Part shown: positions 26,230-34,685 of the stretch, in pieces
Numbering within the stretch: the stretch's first letter is position 1
Layout of the letters: every line of letters starts with the position of its first letter
NCBI GenBank assembly: GCA_035502775.1
Contig: DATJUB010000051.1
Coordinates: forward strand, 1-64,000
DNA: 64,000 nucleotides
Source: 67-14 sp035502775
GTDB lineage: Bacteria; Actinomycetota; Thermoleophilia; Solirubrobacterales; 70-9
Reading direction: 5' to 3'
Position numbers and translations under genes: made by a program
The notes under the pieces: model-generated
The model's database searches: none
The model's input: only the letters and a program-made list of their open reading frames with translations
Told to the model about the DNA's origin: nothing

Positions 26230-28605
26230 TTGAGAACTCGTACGGGTATTGCAGGGGAAGCAAGGGGAAGGCCCAAGCTTCTGGGAGTGTTGGGAATGGG
26301 CGTCGTTCTGGCGCTGGCGATCGTGGTTCTGCTCTCGGGCGACACCAAGAGCAGCGCCGCGAATCCGGGCGAGCCGGATCGCGCCTTCGTCAACGGACGG
26401 GTGATGCTCTTCCCGGACGCGAAGACGAAGCCGATGAGCTCGGAGCTCGGCTGGGCCGAGGCGGTCACGGTGACCGACGGTGAGATCACGTATGTCGGCG
26501 ACGACGCCGGCGCCCGGGCCAAGGCCGGCCCGTCGACCGAGATCATCGACCTCGAGGGGAAGACCCTGATGCCGAGTCTCGGTGACGGTCACAACCACGC
26601 CGAACCTCCGCTCGAGTGCGACATGGGCTACGAGGGAGGCACGGTCGAGACCGTCCTTGGCAAGATCAAGGAATGCCTGCTGCGTGCCGAGGAAGCGGGC
26701 AACCTGAACTCCAATTTCGTACTCGACGGCGGCCACCTGATGGGCGAGGGCATGCTCCCCGCCGGCACTCAGCTGACCCGTCACGTTCTGGACCGGCTCA
26801 GCGAGGATCCCGCCGACGATCCTTTCGGCACGGGCACGACCAGGCCGATCACGATCGCGAACATGGACCACCACAAGGTCTATGTGAACACCAAGGCGAT
26901 CGAGAACGCGGGGCTCGACGAGAACACCGAGACCCCTCCGGGAGCGTTCATCGGACGTGATCCCGACGGCTACCCCAACGGGGTCTTCGCCGACTATCGC
27001 GGCGCCAACTGGGGACCGCCCGCTCCGGCCGATCCCGATGCCGACTACAACGGCCTGGTGACCAACCTGGGGGAGATCAACTCCGTCGGAATCACCTCGA
27101 TCTACCGGCCGTTCGGCGATGCCGCCGAGGCGAAGCGCATGGCCGACGAGGGCAAGCTGACGGTCCGCTTCAACCAGGGCGTGAGGGCCATGTCTCTCCG
27201 GGGCAAGACAAATCCGGCGGAGATCCAGGGCATCATCAACGGGTTCAACGAGATCCGTGACGAGTACGACGGCTACAGCAACCCGGCCAGCCCGGGAACG
27301 GTCGCCGTCAACACCGCCAAGATCACCTGTGACGGCGTCGCCGAGACACCGGGCCAGACCGCGGCGATGATCCAGCCCTACCGCAAGAACATCGGTACGG
27401 CCGAGAACCCGCACTGGGTCGACACCGATTGGCGGGGACCGCCGTCGTGTGACAACGCGACTCCCGGATTCATCGCGCTCGACAAGGAAAAGTGGGGCAT
27501 TCACGTTCACGCGATCGGCGACCGAGCCACCCGCGTGACCCTCGACAACTTCGAGCAGATGGAACGGGTGAACCCCGAGTGGGATCGCCGCCCGGCGATC
27601 ACCCACCTGCAGTTCGTCGACGATGCCGACATTCCGCGGTTCGGTGAGCTCGGGGTCATCTCGAGCATGTCGCTGCAGTGGAACCAGCGCGACGCCTGGA
27701 GCGTCGACGGGATCGATGGCTACATCGCCCCCGACCGTTCCGATCGCATGTACCCGACCAAGGGCCTGCTCGACAGCGGATCAGTGGTCGCCCAGGGAAG
27801 TGACTGGACGGTCACCGAGCTGGTGCCGTGGGCCGCGATCGAACAGGCCGTGACCCGTGAGGGCCAGGTCAATCCGGCGAGGGCGATCTATCCGGGAACG
27901 ATGAACATCGGTGACGCGATCACGCTGGAACAGGCGATCAAGGCATCGACGATCGGCGTCGCCTACCAGCTGCGCCAGGACGACATCAGCGGCTCGATCG
28001 AGACCGGCAAGGCGGCGGACATGATCGTCGTCGACAAGGAGCTGATCAAGCTCCCCGGCGAGGTCGAAGCCAAGCTGGCCGAGGCGAAACAGGCGCTGGC
28101 CGACGCGACCGCGGCGAAGGCCGACGCGGCGGCCCGGGTGACCCGGACCGCCGAGATCGCCAAGTCGGCGGCGGCGAAGTCCAAGTCCACCGCGACCACG
28201 GCCAAGAAGGCCAGGACGGCACAGTCGAAGGCCAAGAAGAGGCTGAAGAAAGCCAAGGCTTCCCGCAAGCCCGCGGCCACCAAGAAGAAGGCGCTGAAGA
28301 AGGCGAAGAAGGCGGTCAGGAAGGCCGACGGCGCGGCCAAGCGCACCGGAACCGCGGCGGCGAAGGCACGCCGGGCGGCGGCCGCGGCCAGGAAGGCCGC
28401 CACCGATGCGGTGGCGGATTCCACGAGGGCCGTCCAGGACGAGGTGAGCGCCGGATCGGCCGTGGAGACGGCCGAGGCGAACGTCGAGTCCGCCCGGACG
28501 GCTCACATCAAGAGCATCTCCGAGACGAAGGTGCTGGCGACGATGCTGAACGGCGAAGTCGTCTACACCGATCCCGAGAGCCCACTGCCGCTCTCGGCCG
28601 AGTAG
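26230..28605 (+). CDS. Exported YtcJ-like amidohydrolase with Lys/Ala-rich coiled-coil insertion
   Basis: 791 residues from TTG 26230 (GGAGG four bases before the spacer ends); an upstream TTG at 26140 lacks a ribosome site. A basic n-region and one hydrophobic segment (VLGMGVVLALAIVVLLSG) export or anchor it. Amidohydrolase landmarks are GDGHNHAEPP, HVHAIGDRAT and QGSDWTV. Near the C-terminus the fold is interrupted: after ADMIVVDKELIKLPGE come about 150 residues of Ala/Lys/Arg-rich helix (28061-28515), then ISETKVLATMLNGEVVY resumes the family sequence. The paralogue at 16196 lacks this insertion. The enzyme substrate is unknown. Confidence 0.86.
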   Translation: MRTRTGIAGEARGRPKLLGVLGMGVVLALAIVVLLSGDTKSSAANPGEPDRAFVNGRVMLFPDAKTKPMSSELGWAEAVTVTDGEITYVGDDAGARAKAGPSTEIIDLEGKTLMPSLGDGHNHAEPPLECDMGYEGGTVETVLGKIKECLLRAEEAGNLNSNFVLDGGHLMGEGMLPAGTQLTRHVLDRLSEDPADDPFGTGTTRPITIANMDHHKVYVNTKAIENAGLDENTETPPGAFIGRDPDGYPNGVFADYRGANWGPPAPADPDADYNGLVTNLGEINSVGITSIYRPFGDAAEAKRMADEGKLTVRFNQGVRAMSLRGKTNPAEIQGIINGFNEIRDEYDGYSNPASPGTVAVNTAKITCDGVAETPGQTAAMIQPYRKNIGTAENPHWVDTDWRGPPSCDNATPGFIALDKEKWGIHVHAIGDRATRVTLDNFEQMERVNPEWDRRPAITHLQFVDDADIPRFGELGVISSMSLQWNQRDAWSVDGIDGYIAPDRSDRMYPTKGLLDSGSVVAQGSDWTVTELVPWAAIEQAVTREGQVNPARAIYPGTMNIGDAITLEQAIKASTIGVAYQLRQDDISGSIETGKAADMIVVDKELIKLPGEVEAKLAEAKQALADATAAKADAAARVTRTAEIAKSAAAKSKSTATTAKKARTAQSKAKKRLKKAKASRKPAATKKKALKKAKKAVRKADGAAKRTGTAAAKARRAAAAARKAATDAVADSTRAVQDEVSAGSAVETAEANVESARTAHIKSISETKVLATMLNGEVVYTDPESPLPLSAE

Positions 28606-28619
28606 GTACGACCGGGGAA

Positions 28620-28647
28620 GGGGGCGGCCGTCAGGACGGCCGCCCCC
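28620..28647. terminator. Bidirectional terminator stem between convergent genes
   Basis: 13-bp perfect stem GGGGGCGGCCGTC / GACGGCCGCCCCC with a two-base loop, midway between the amidohydrolase stop and the deiminase stop. Confidence 0.6.
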
Positions 28648-28672
28648 GACCGTGGACCGGACGGCGACGGGA

Positions 28673-30604
28673 CTAGATGTCCCACCACTCGAACGAGATG
28701 TCGCGCAGCGAGTTCGTTCCGCAGTGCACTTCGCCGCCGTAGATGTGGTAGCTGGTGAAGTCGTCGATGTAGGAGACGGCGATCCCGGCACCGGCGTAGG
28801 TCTCGGACACGGCGACGCCGAAGAGATCCTCACCGTCGACGCCGGGACCCCACTGGCGGGCGACCAGGACGCGATCGGGGCTGATCAGGAGATTGTTGAC
28901 GGCACCGGGAACGTATGCCCCGAGCCTCCTCTTCCCTTCGAACAGGGCGGGCACCCTGAGGATCTCGGTGTCGGCCAGTCCGGTCTCGGCCCGGATCAGC
29001 GATACGTTGGCGGCGATCCTGGCGGCGGCGAAGCGGTTTGCCCGGCGGAACCGGGGATCCGCCAGCGCCTGGTCGATCGTCGGCACCTTCCGGGCATGAC
29101 GCGGGTTGCCGAAGGGGAAGGAGAGTGTCTTGACCCCACCGTGCCCGGCCGCGCTCGCCCGGCGCAGGATGTCAATACCGAGGTCGGGATCGGCGATCGC
29201 GAGCCGCCAGCCGCGCTCGGTGCCCGGCGCCGGGAGGAACTGCATGAACTCATCGACATGGCCGACCCGCAGCCAGTCCGTATCCAGCATCAGCGGCCGC
29301 TGCATGTCCTGGGCGTTGAGCAGAGTGCGCATCTTCGGTGACGGCTTGCCCCACCTGCCCCGCTGCCGGCCGAGCACTATCCGGCCCGCCGGGTGTTCGA
29401 TCCCATCCCGCGTATAGGGCGGAATGGTCTCGAGGTTGCCCATCGAGTCGACGGTGCGGAAATCGTTGCTGGGGCCGGCCCGGACGATGCCGATGCCCGG
29501 TCCGAGCAGTCGGAAGAGGCTCTGCTGGGCGAAGTCGCGCATCTGGTGGGAGCGCATCAGGAGGCGCATGCCGTGGGTGCCGCCCGCGGCCGGGATCGAG
29601 GAGTACATCGGCTCGACGAAATCCTGGGTCCATTGGTCCCCGGTGAGGAAGTGGAGCGGAACTCCGGCGGCCGCCGTCGCCCTGCCGAGGTTGTCGCCGA
29701 AGCGGCCGCGGTCGGCGGCCGACGCGGCGGTGCCGGCCTTGGAGACGGGCCGGCCCCGAATCGAGGAAAGGCCGGCCGTGCCGCCCTTGGCCTTGCCGGG
29801 CCTTACCGGGCGGGGAGGAGAGGCCAGCACCGCCTGGGTCGCCTGCAGGTGATCGTGGGTGAGCAGAGGAGCGACCCGCATCCGCACCGAATCCGATTTC
29901 CGCTCTGGTCCGTCCTCCACGGACAGGTCGATGCCGACGGTGCCGTCCCATGTCTTTGCGTCGCGCACGATGTCGGTCGACTCGATGCCGAGCTCCAGGC
30001 CGGCGCGCAGCACGGCCGCGGGGAGGACGTCTCCGGCCCGGACCAGCTGCCACCGGCCATCGCGGTTCGCGAAGAGGTTGATCTTGGCCGCACCCTTGCC
30101 GGTGACCGATATCGTCGCGGCGGCCGCGTCCGAGACGCCGGGCATCGGGGCGATCCTCAGGCGGGCGAGATCCTCGGCGTCGGCGGCTCCGTTGACCGCC
30201 TTGTCGGTGGCGTCGGAGCAGCCGTGGAGCCTGCGGTTGACGGATTCCGTCCGGCGCATTCCCCACATTCTCATGCGGATCTTCGAGGCGAGCGCGGCCT
30301 TGACGTTGTCCGCACAGCGGTGGCTGTCGTCATCGAGGTTGGGCAGGAAGAGAGCACCGGAGCGGGTGTCGGCGAAATCCTCGAACGGGGTGTCGGCGGG
30401 GTCGATCCTGCCGTCGCGGTTCCCATCCACCTGAAGGTCTGCCGGTTCGGCCGCGGCGATCGCCGAGCCGATACCCCCGAGGGAGAGGCAGGTGAGAAGG
30501 GTCGCCGTCGCGGCCATGACGGATGTGGGTCTGCGTCTGATCGAGGGGACTCTAGTGGCCGCGCCGCCGCGACCCGATCTCCTGTGGCCCCGATCCGATT
30601 GCAT
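28673..30604 (-). CDS. Secreted protein-arginine deiminase (PAD-like)
   Basis: 643 residues from ATG 30604; Met at 30517 is an alternative start nearer the signal helix. The signal region is MAATATLLTCLSLGGIGSAIAA. The C-terminal ~300 residues match the vertebrate PAD catalytic domain: Asp328 in DQWTQDFVEPMY, His449 and Asp451 in VGHVDEFMQF, and Cys628 in HCGTNSLRD, the four catalytic residues in the right order. PADs convert peptidyl-arginine to citrulline, calcium-dependently in animals. DGNRDGRIDPADTPF near the N-terminus resembles a calcium-binding dockerin/EF-like loop. It is divergent from a secreted CocE hydrolase with a shared operator region. Confidence 0.88.
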   Translation of the reverse strand: MQSDRGHRRSGRGGAATRVPSIRRRPTSVMAATATLLTCLSLGGIGSAIAAAEPADLQVDGNRDGRIDPADTPFEDFADTRSGALFLPNLDDDSHRCADNVKAALASKIRMRMWGMRRTESVNRRLHGCSDATDKAVNGAADAEDLARLRIAPMPGVSDAAAATISVTGKGAAKINLFANRDGRWQLVRAGDVLPAAVLRAGLELGIESTDIVRDAKTWDGTVGIDLSVEDGPERKSDSVRMRVAPLLTHDHLQATQAVLASPPRPVRPGKAKGGTAGLSSIRGRPVSKAGTAASAADRGRFGDNLGRATAAAGVPLHFLTGDQWTQDFVEPMYSSIPAAGGTHGMRLLMRSHQMRDFAQQSLFRLLGPGIGIVRAGPSNDFRTVDSMGNLETIPPYTRDGIEHPAGRIVLGRQRGRWGKPSPKMRTLLNAQDMQRPLMLDTDWLRVGHVDEFMQFLPAPGTERGWRLAIADPDLGIDILRRASAAGHGGVKTLSFPFGNPRHARKVPTIDQALADPRFRRANRFAAARIAANVSLIRAETGLADTEILRVPALFEGKRRLGAYVPGAVNNLLISPDRVLVARQWGPGVDGEDLFGVAVSETYAGAGIAVSYIDDFTSYHIYGGEVHCGTNSLRDISFEWWDI

Positions 30605-30607
30605 TGG

Positions 30608-30642
30608 ACAACAGTGTTGTATATGCTCTGGACAACACTGTT
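30608..30642. promoter_or_regulatory. Divergent operator between the arginine deiminase and CocE genes
   Basis: 11-bp perfect inverted repeat AACAGTGTTGT (30610-30620) / ACAACACTGTT (30632-30642), spacer 11. Each arm also forms a local quasi-palindrome, so TGGACAACA(G/C)TGTT appears twice as a direct repeat 24 bases apart. AT-rich GTATATGC in the spacer could serve as -10 in both directions. A TetR-type protein is the likely ligand; the TetR gene at 32569 is a candidate. Confidence 0.6.
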
Positions 30643-30662
30643 TTTTATAGGAGGAGAACGGT

Positions 30663-32558
30663 ATGAACACGGGTTCGTCATTCGCGGCCGCCGACGCCGG
30701 CCGCGCGCGTCCGGGCAGGTCAATTCCGGGCATCGCGATATTTCTCGCACTTCTCGCCGTCATCGGTGCGGTCGCGTTCGTCCCAGGGGCAAGGGCGGAA
30801 GAGGCCGTTCCGTGGGCGAAGCGGAACACCGGCTACCTGCCGGCTCGGGACGGCACACTGCTCAAGTACAGCGTCCTGCTCCCGGCCGGGAAGGGGCCTT
30901 TCCCGGCGGTGATGAACTACAGCGGCTACGACCCCGGCAGCATCGGCGGAACCGCCTACCGGCAGCGCAACACGACGATGTCGAACGCGATCGATGCCCA
31001 GATGCTGAAGGCCGGCTACGCGGTGATCGGGGTCAACATGGCCGGCACCGGGTGCTCGGAGGGCGAGTTCAGCCTGATGTCCGACCGCTGGGCGACCGAC
31101 GGATACGACGCGGTCGAATGGACCGCGAGACAGTCATGGTCGGATGGCAGGGTCGGTATGGCGAACTGGTCGTTCGCCGGTCTCAGCCAGGTGATGACCG
31201 CGACCAAGCGCCCGCCGCACCTGCGGGCGATCGCGCCGGGCATGGCGGTCACCGATCCCTGGCGGGACGTCGGGTTCCCCGGCGGTGTGACCAACACCCT
31301 CTTCCCGGCCACCTGGTCCTTCTTCATCCAGTCGCGCTGGGGCGCGGCCGGTGAGAGCGCGATCGCCGAAGGGGACACCAGATGCGAGGCGAACATCGCC
31401 GCCCACAACGACGGGTTCCCGGAAGTCTCACCGGGAGCGGAGCTGACCGCGCATCCCTACCCGGAAGGAGAGTTCGCCGACCGGCTGATCTGGAAGCGAA
31501 CCCACCGGATCAACGTCCCGGTGCTTTCGATGGTCGCCTGGCAGGACGAGTCGACCGGCCCCCGGGCGGGATATTTCCAGGACACGCTCGATCCGAAGCG
31601 GACCTACCTGGTCGGCTCCAACGGTCCCCACAACATCTACGTCAGCGAGCGTTATCGCCGCTTGATGATGAGGTTCTTCGACCGCTACCTGAAGGGCGAG
31701 CGCAACGGTTTCGAGAAGGAGCCTCACCTGCGGCTCTGGCTGGAATCGAGCGCTCCCGATTCCGGCGATCCGGTCTACGGCGGTCTCACCAAGCTGAAGC
31801 CCGGGGTCGTGATCACTCGGCCCAAGCTGCGGGCGAAAGTCAAGCCGCTTCGTCTGTCGCTGCGCTCCGGGGGCCGGCTCACCCACGCCGGGCCCGGCCG
31901 GGCGGAGCCCGCCGACGGCTACTCCTACCCGCGCCGCGGGCCGGCGGTGAACGCCTATCTGGGCTCGGCCGACGAGTCGTGGGAGGGAGGAGCGCTCCCG
32001 GCCGACGGCACTCTCGCCTACACCACCGCCCCGCTGAAGAGGACCCTGACCTTCTACGGCCCGGCGAGTCTCGATCTGTGGCTGTCCTCGACCGCTGCCG
32101 ACGCGGATGTCCAGGCCACCGTGACCGAGGTGCGGCCGGACGGCCGGGAGATGTTCGTGCAGCGCGGCTGGCTGCGCCTCTCGCAGCGGGCGCTCGAGCG
32201 CAAGCGGTCGACGCCGCTGGTTCCGTTTCACCGGCGCGAGCGGTTCTCGGCCATGCCGATGAAGGACTCGGCGCCGATCTTCGCGAGGCTCGAGATCCAG
32301 CGGTTCGCCCACATATTCCGGCGCGGCTCCAGCATCCGGATTCTGCTGGACACGCCGAGCACCACCGGGGGATGGGACTTCGACAGCCCCGACGAGCCCT
32401 CGGCGATCCGGATCTTCCACGACCGCTCACGACCCTCGCGGCTGGTGCTCGGCCTGTTGCGCAAGGGGGCAGTCGGTTCGCCCCGGCCGGCCTGCGGTGA
32501 TGTGCTTCAGCAGCCCTGCCGGGCCGACGATCCGCCGGTGCCCGCCGCGCACCCGTAG
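30663..32558 (+). CDS. Secreted CocE/NonD-family hydrolase (X-Pro dipeptidyl-peptidase S15-like)
   Basis: 631 residues with AGGAGG at 30649-30654. A signal peptide (IPGIAIFLALLAVIGAVAFV, cleavage near ARA-EEA) precedes an alpha/beta-hydrolase domain: nucleophile Ser170 in GMANWSFAGLSQ, Asp in AWQDESTGP and His in GSNGPHNIYV. The C-terminal jelly-roll domain of S15 enzymes follows (LTFYGPASLDLWLSS, FRRGSSIRILLDTP). Family members cleave X-Pro peptides, acyl esters or amides; the precise substrate cannot be read. Divergent partner: the secreted arginine deiminase. Confidence 0.9.
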   Translation: MNTGSSFAAADAGRARPGRSIPGIAIFLALLAVIGAVAFVPGARAEEAVPWAKRNTGYLPARDGTLLKYSVLLPAGKGPFPAVMNYSGYDPGSIGGTAYRQRNTTMSNAIDAQMLKAGYAVIGVNMAGTGCSEGEFSLMSDRWATDGYDAVEWTARQSWSDGRVGMANWSFAGLSQVMTATKRPPHLRAIAPGMAVTDPWRDVGFPGGVTNTLFPATWSFFIQSRWGAAGESAIAEGDTRCEANIAAHNDGFPEVSPGAELTAHPYPEGEFADRLIWKRTHRINVPVLSMVAWQDESTGPRAGYFQDTLDPKRTYLVGSNGPHNIYVSERYRRLMMRFFDRYLKGERNGFEKEPHLRLWLESSAPDSGDPVYGGLTKLKPGVVITRPKLRAKVKPLRLSLRSGGRLTHAGPGRAEPADGYSYPRRGPAVNAYLGSADESWEGGALPADGTLAYTTAPLKRTLTFYGPASLDLWLSSTAADADVQATVTEVRPDGREMFVQRGWLRLSQRALERKRSTPLVPFHRRERFSAMPMKDSAPIFARLEIQRFAHIFRRGSSIRILLDTPSTTGGWDFDSPDEPSAIRIFHDRSRPSRLVLGLLRKGAVGSPRPACGDVLQQPCRADDPPVPAAHP

Positions 32559-32568
32559 GCTGCCATGC

Positions 32569-33141
32569 ATGCCGGCCGAGATCAACGTCACCGAACGGCT
32601 GCAGGCGATCGCCGTGGCCACGCTCCAGCTCGCCCAGGAGGAGGGTCCCGGCGGCGTGACGGTCCGGGCGGTGGCCAAGCGGCTCGGCGGCTCGACGACC
32701 CTGGTCACCAAGTACATACCGTCGCGAACGGCGCTGCTGGCGAACGCGTTCGAGCACATCTCGGCCCACTGGCAAAACGATCTCGGCGCGACTCTCGAGG
32801 ATCAGGAGGGAATGGACCGGCTGCGCTCGCTGGCGCTCTGGTCCCTGAACACCGGTGAGTTCGAGGATGCGATCAGGAGGCTCTGGATCGCCGCGCTGGC
32901 CGGCAGCCCGCCGGGACCGGAGGGCGGCGAAACCTCCCGGACCGAGGCCCACGACGAGTACGAATTCATCCGGGAGACCGTGGCCGGGGCGGATCAGGAA
33001 GCCTGGCTGGCCGACGCGCTCTTCCTCGCCTTTAGAGGGTTCTACGTCTCGTCGGTGGAGGATCCGGAGAACTGGCCGCCCGAGCGGGCCGCCGAGGCGA
33101 TCACCCGGCTGCTCGACATCGTCGAGGCCTCCCGCCAGTGA
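32569..33141 (+). CDS. TetR-family transcriptional regulator
   Basis: 190 residues. The N-terminal HTH (GGVTVRAVAKRLGGSTTLVT) is followed by a helical ligand domain. The ATG is 10 bases after the CocE stop; a TAGGCT -10-like hexamer overlaps that stop and lies seven bases before the ATG, so it may also be made from its own leaderless mRNA. Its stop overlaps the next methyltransferase start (GTGA). It is a candidate for binding the 30608-30642 operator. Confidence 0.88.
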   Translation: MPAEINVTERLQAIAVATLQLAQEEGPGGVTVRAVAKRLGGSTTLVTKYIPSRTALLANAFEHISAHWQNDLGATLEDQEGMDRLRSLALWSLNTGEFEDAIRRLWIAALAGSPPGPEGGETSRTEAHDEYEFIRETVAGADQEAWLADALFLAFRGFYVSSVEDPENWPPERAAEAITRLLDIVEASRQ

Positions 33142-33986
33142 GCGCCACCGGAAACCCGGACGGCGACGCGTATCTCGGTCTGAACAGGAGCAACTGGGAC
33201 GAGCGCGTCCCGCTTCACCTCGGCGCGGCGGAGTACGCGGTCGAGGAGTTCGCGGCGAATCCGGACAAGCTGTCGGACGTCGTCGAGTTCGACCGCGAAC
33301 GCCTCGGTGACATCTCCGGTCTTCGGGCGGCCCACCTTCAGTGCCACATCGGCACCGACACGATCTCGCTGGCCCGGCTCGGCGCCGAGGTGACCGGGCT
33401 GGATTTCTCGCCGGTCTCGATCGCGGCCGCCCGGGAGCTGGCCGAGCGGAGCGGCAGCGGCGCGGCATTCGTCGAGGCCGAGCTGTACTCCGCGGCCGAT
33501 GCCCTGGGAACGGAGCGGTTCGACCTGGTCTACACCGGGATCGGCGCCCTCTGCTGGCTGCCCGACATCGCCCGCTGGGCGCGCACGGTGGCGGCCCTGC
33601 TCGTGCCCGGAGGCAGGCTCTTCCTCCGGGAGGCACATCCGGTGCTCTGGGCGATCGACGAGGAGCGGACCGAGGGCCTGATCCTCGGTCACCCGTACTT
33701 CGAGACGAGCGATCCCGGAGTCTGGGACGAGCCGTCCACCTATGTCGGCGATGGCGGGCGACTCCAGGCGTCGATCACCCATCAATGGAACCACGGGATC
33801 GGTGAGATCATCACGGCCCTCTTCGCGGCGGGACTCCGGCTGACCGCTTTCATGGAGCACACCAGCGTTCCGTGGGAGGCGCTTCCGGGGAGGATGTCGC
33901 GGGACGGCGCGGGCGAGTGGTCTCTCACCGAGCATCCGGAGCGCGTCCCGCTGAGCTACACGCTTCAGGCCGTCAGACCGGCCTGA
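33138..33986 (+). CDS. Class I SAM-dependent methyltransferase
   Basis: 282 residues. Motif I region AHLQCHIGTDTISLARLGAE with acidic VTGLDFSPVSI; later PDIARWARTVAALLVPGGRL is the family beta4-beta5 region. Small-molecule methyltransferase of the UbiE/Methyltransf_25 type. It starts at GTG 33138 inside the TetR stop, so the two are co-translated. The gene downstream is convergent. Confidence 0.87.
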   Translation: MSATGNPDGDAYLGLNRSNWDERVPLHLGAAEYAVEEFAANPDKLSDVVEFDRERLGDISGLRAAHLQCHIGTDTISLARLGAEVTGLDFSPVSIAAARELAERSGSGAAFVEAELYSAADALGTERFDLVYTGIGALCWLPDIARWARTVAALLVPGGRLFLREAHPVLWAIDEERTEGLILGHPYFETSDPGVWDEPSTYVGDGGRLQASITHQWNHGIGEIITALFAAGLRLTAFMEHTSVPWEALPGRMSRDGAGEWSLTEHPERVPLSYTLQAVRPA

Positions 33987-33992
33987 AGCCGG

Positions 33993-34505
33993 TCATCTCG
34001 TGTCGCGGCTGAGCCAGTCGCCCGGCCGGTAGGGCGGCATGCGCAGCACCAGGAACAGCAGAGCGACGGTGGCGCCGGCGTAGATGTAGAGCTCGGCCAC
34101 GCCCGAGTTCTCGCCGGTGACGTTCTGGCCCATGGCGAGGATCGAGAAGGTGAAGATCGTCAGGCCGAGTGAGATCAGCAGGAACGGCTTGCGCCTGTCG
34201 GGCATGAACTCCAGGCGGATCAGGCTGACCACGATCAGCAGGAAGATCGCGCACTCGAGCAGGCCGAGGATGGTCCAGGCCGCGTCGATTCCGGGGATCG
34301 TGTCGAGGAAGGTGCCGCTGAACTGTTTCTCGATCGGCGGCGGCGCACCGCTGCCGTCGAGGATCTTCTCCTTGCCTCCGTAGAAGAACAGGACGCCGAC
34401 CAGCAGGTAGATGCCGGCCAGCGCGAGCGCGTAGACCGTGATGTCCTCCCACCGCATGCGACCGCCGCTCTGGGCTTCCGGCTCCTTGACCTGGCTCTGT
34501 TCCAT
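33993..34505 (-). CDS. Hypothetical four-helix membrane protein
   Basis: 170 residues: a charged N-terminus, then four hydrophobic helices (VYALALAGIYLLVGVLFFYG; AWTILGLLECAIFLLIVVSL; LLISLGLTIFTFSILAMGQ; LYIYAGATVALLFLVLRM). Between helices 1 and 2 is a soluble loop (KEKILDGSGAPPPIEKQFSG). It vaguely recalls DoxX-like proteins, but I do not recognise a family with certainty. Single gene, convergent with the methyltransferase. Confidence 0.78.
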   Translation of the reverse strand: MEQSQVKEPEAQSGGRMRWEDITVYALALAGIYLLVGVLFFYGGKEKILDGSGAPPPIEKQFSGTFLDTIPGIDAAWTILGLLECAIFLLIVVSLIRLEFMPDRRKPFLLISLGLTIFTFSILAMGQNVTGENSGVAELYIYAGATVALLFLVLRMPPYRPGDWLSRDTR

Positions 34506-34685
34506 GGCTCACTCCTGTTCGGACGAGGGTTCCGGTTTCCCGGAGAACGAAGGTGGTGTCTCGGATCGAGCCTAGTGCGGGTTGCCACGAAGATCAAGCG
34601 GCGTGGTCTCGGATTCGGGGGCTGGTCGATAGGATGCCGACACTATGTCGATAAGTTTGCCCGCCGGGAACGGCGCCACCCACCC

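Noticed and set aside
28160..28340. Lys/Ala-rich coding stretch as a tandem DNA repeat or CRISPR-like array
   Set aside because: Low-complexity protein code with irregular codons; no fixed repeat unit or spacers.
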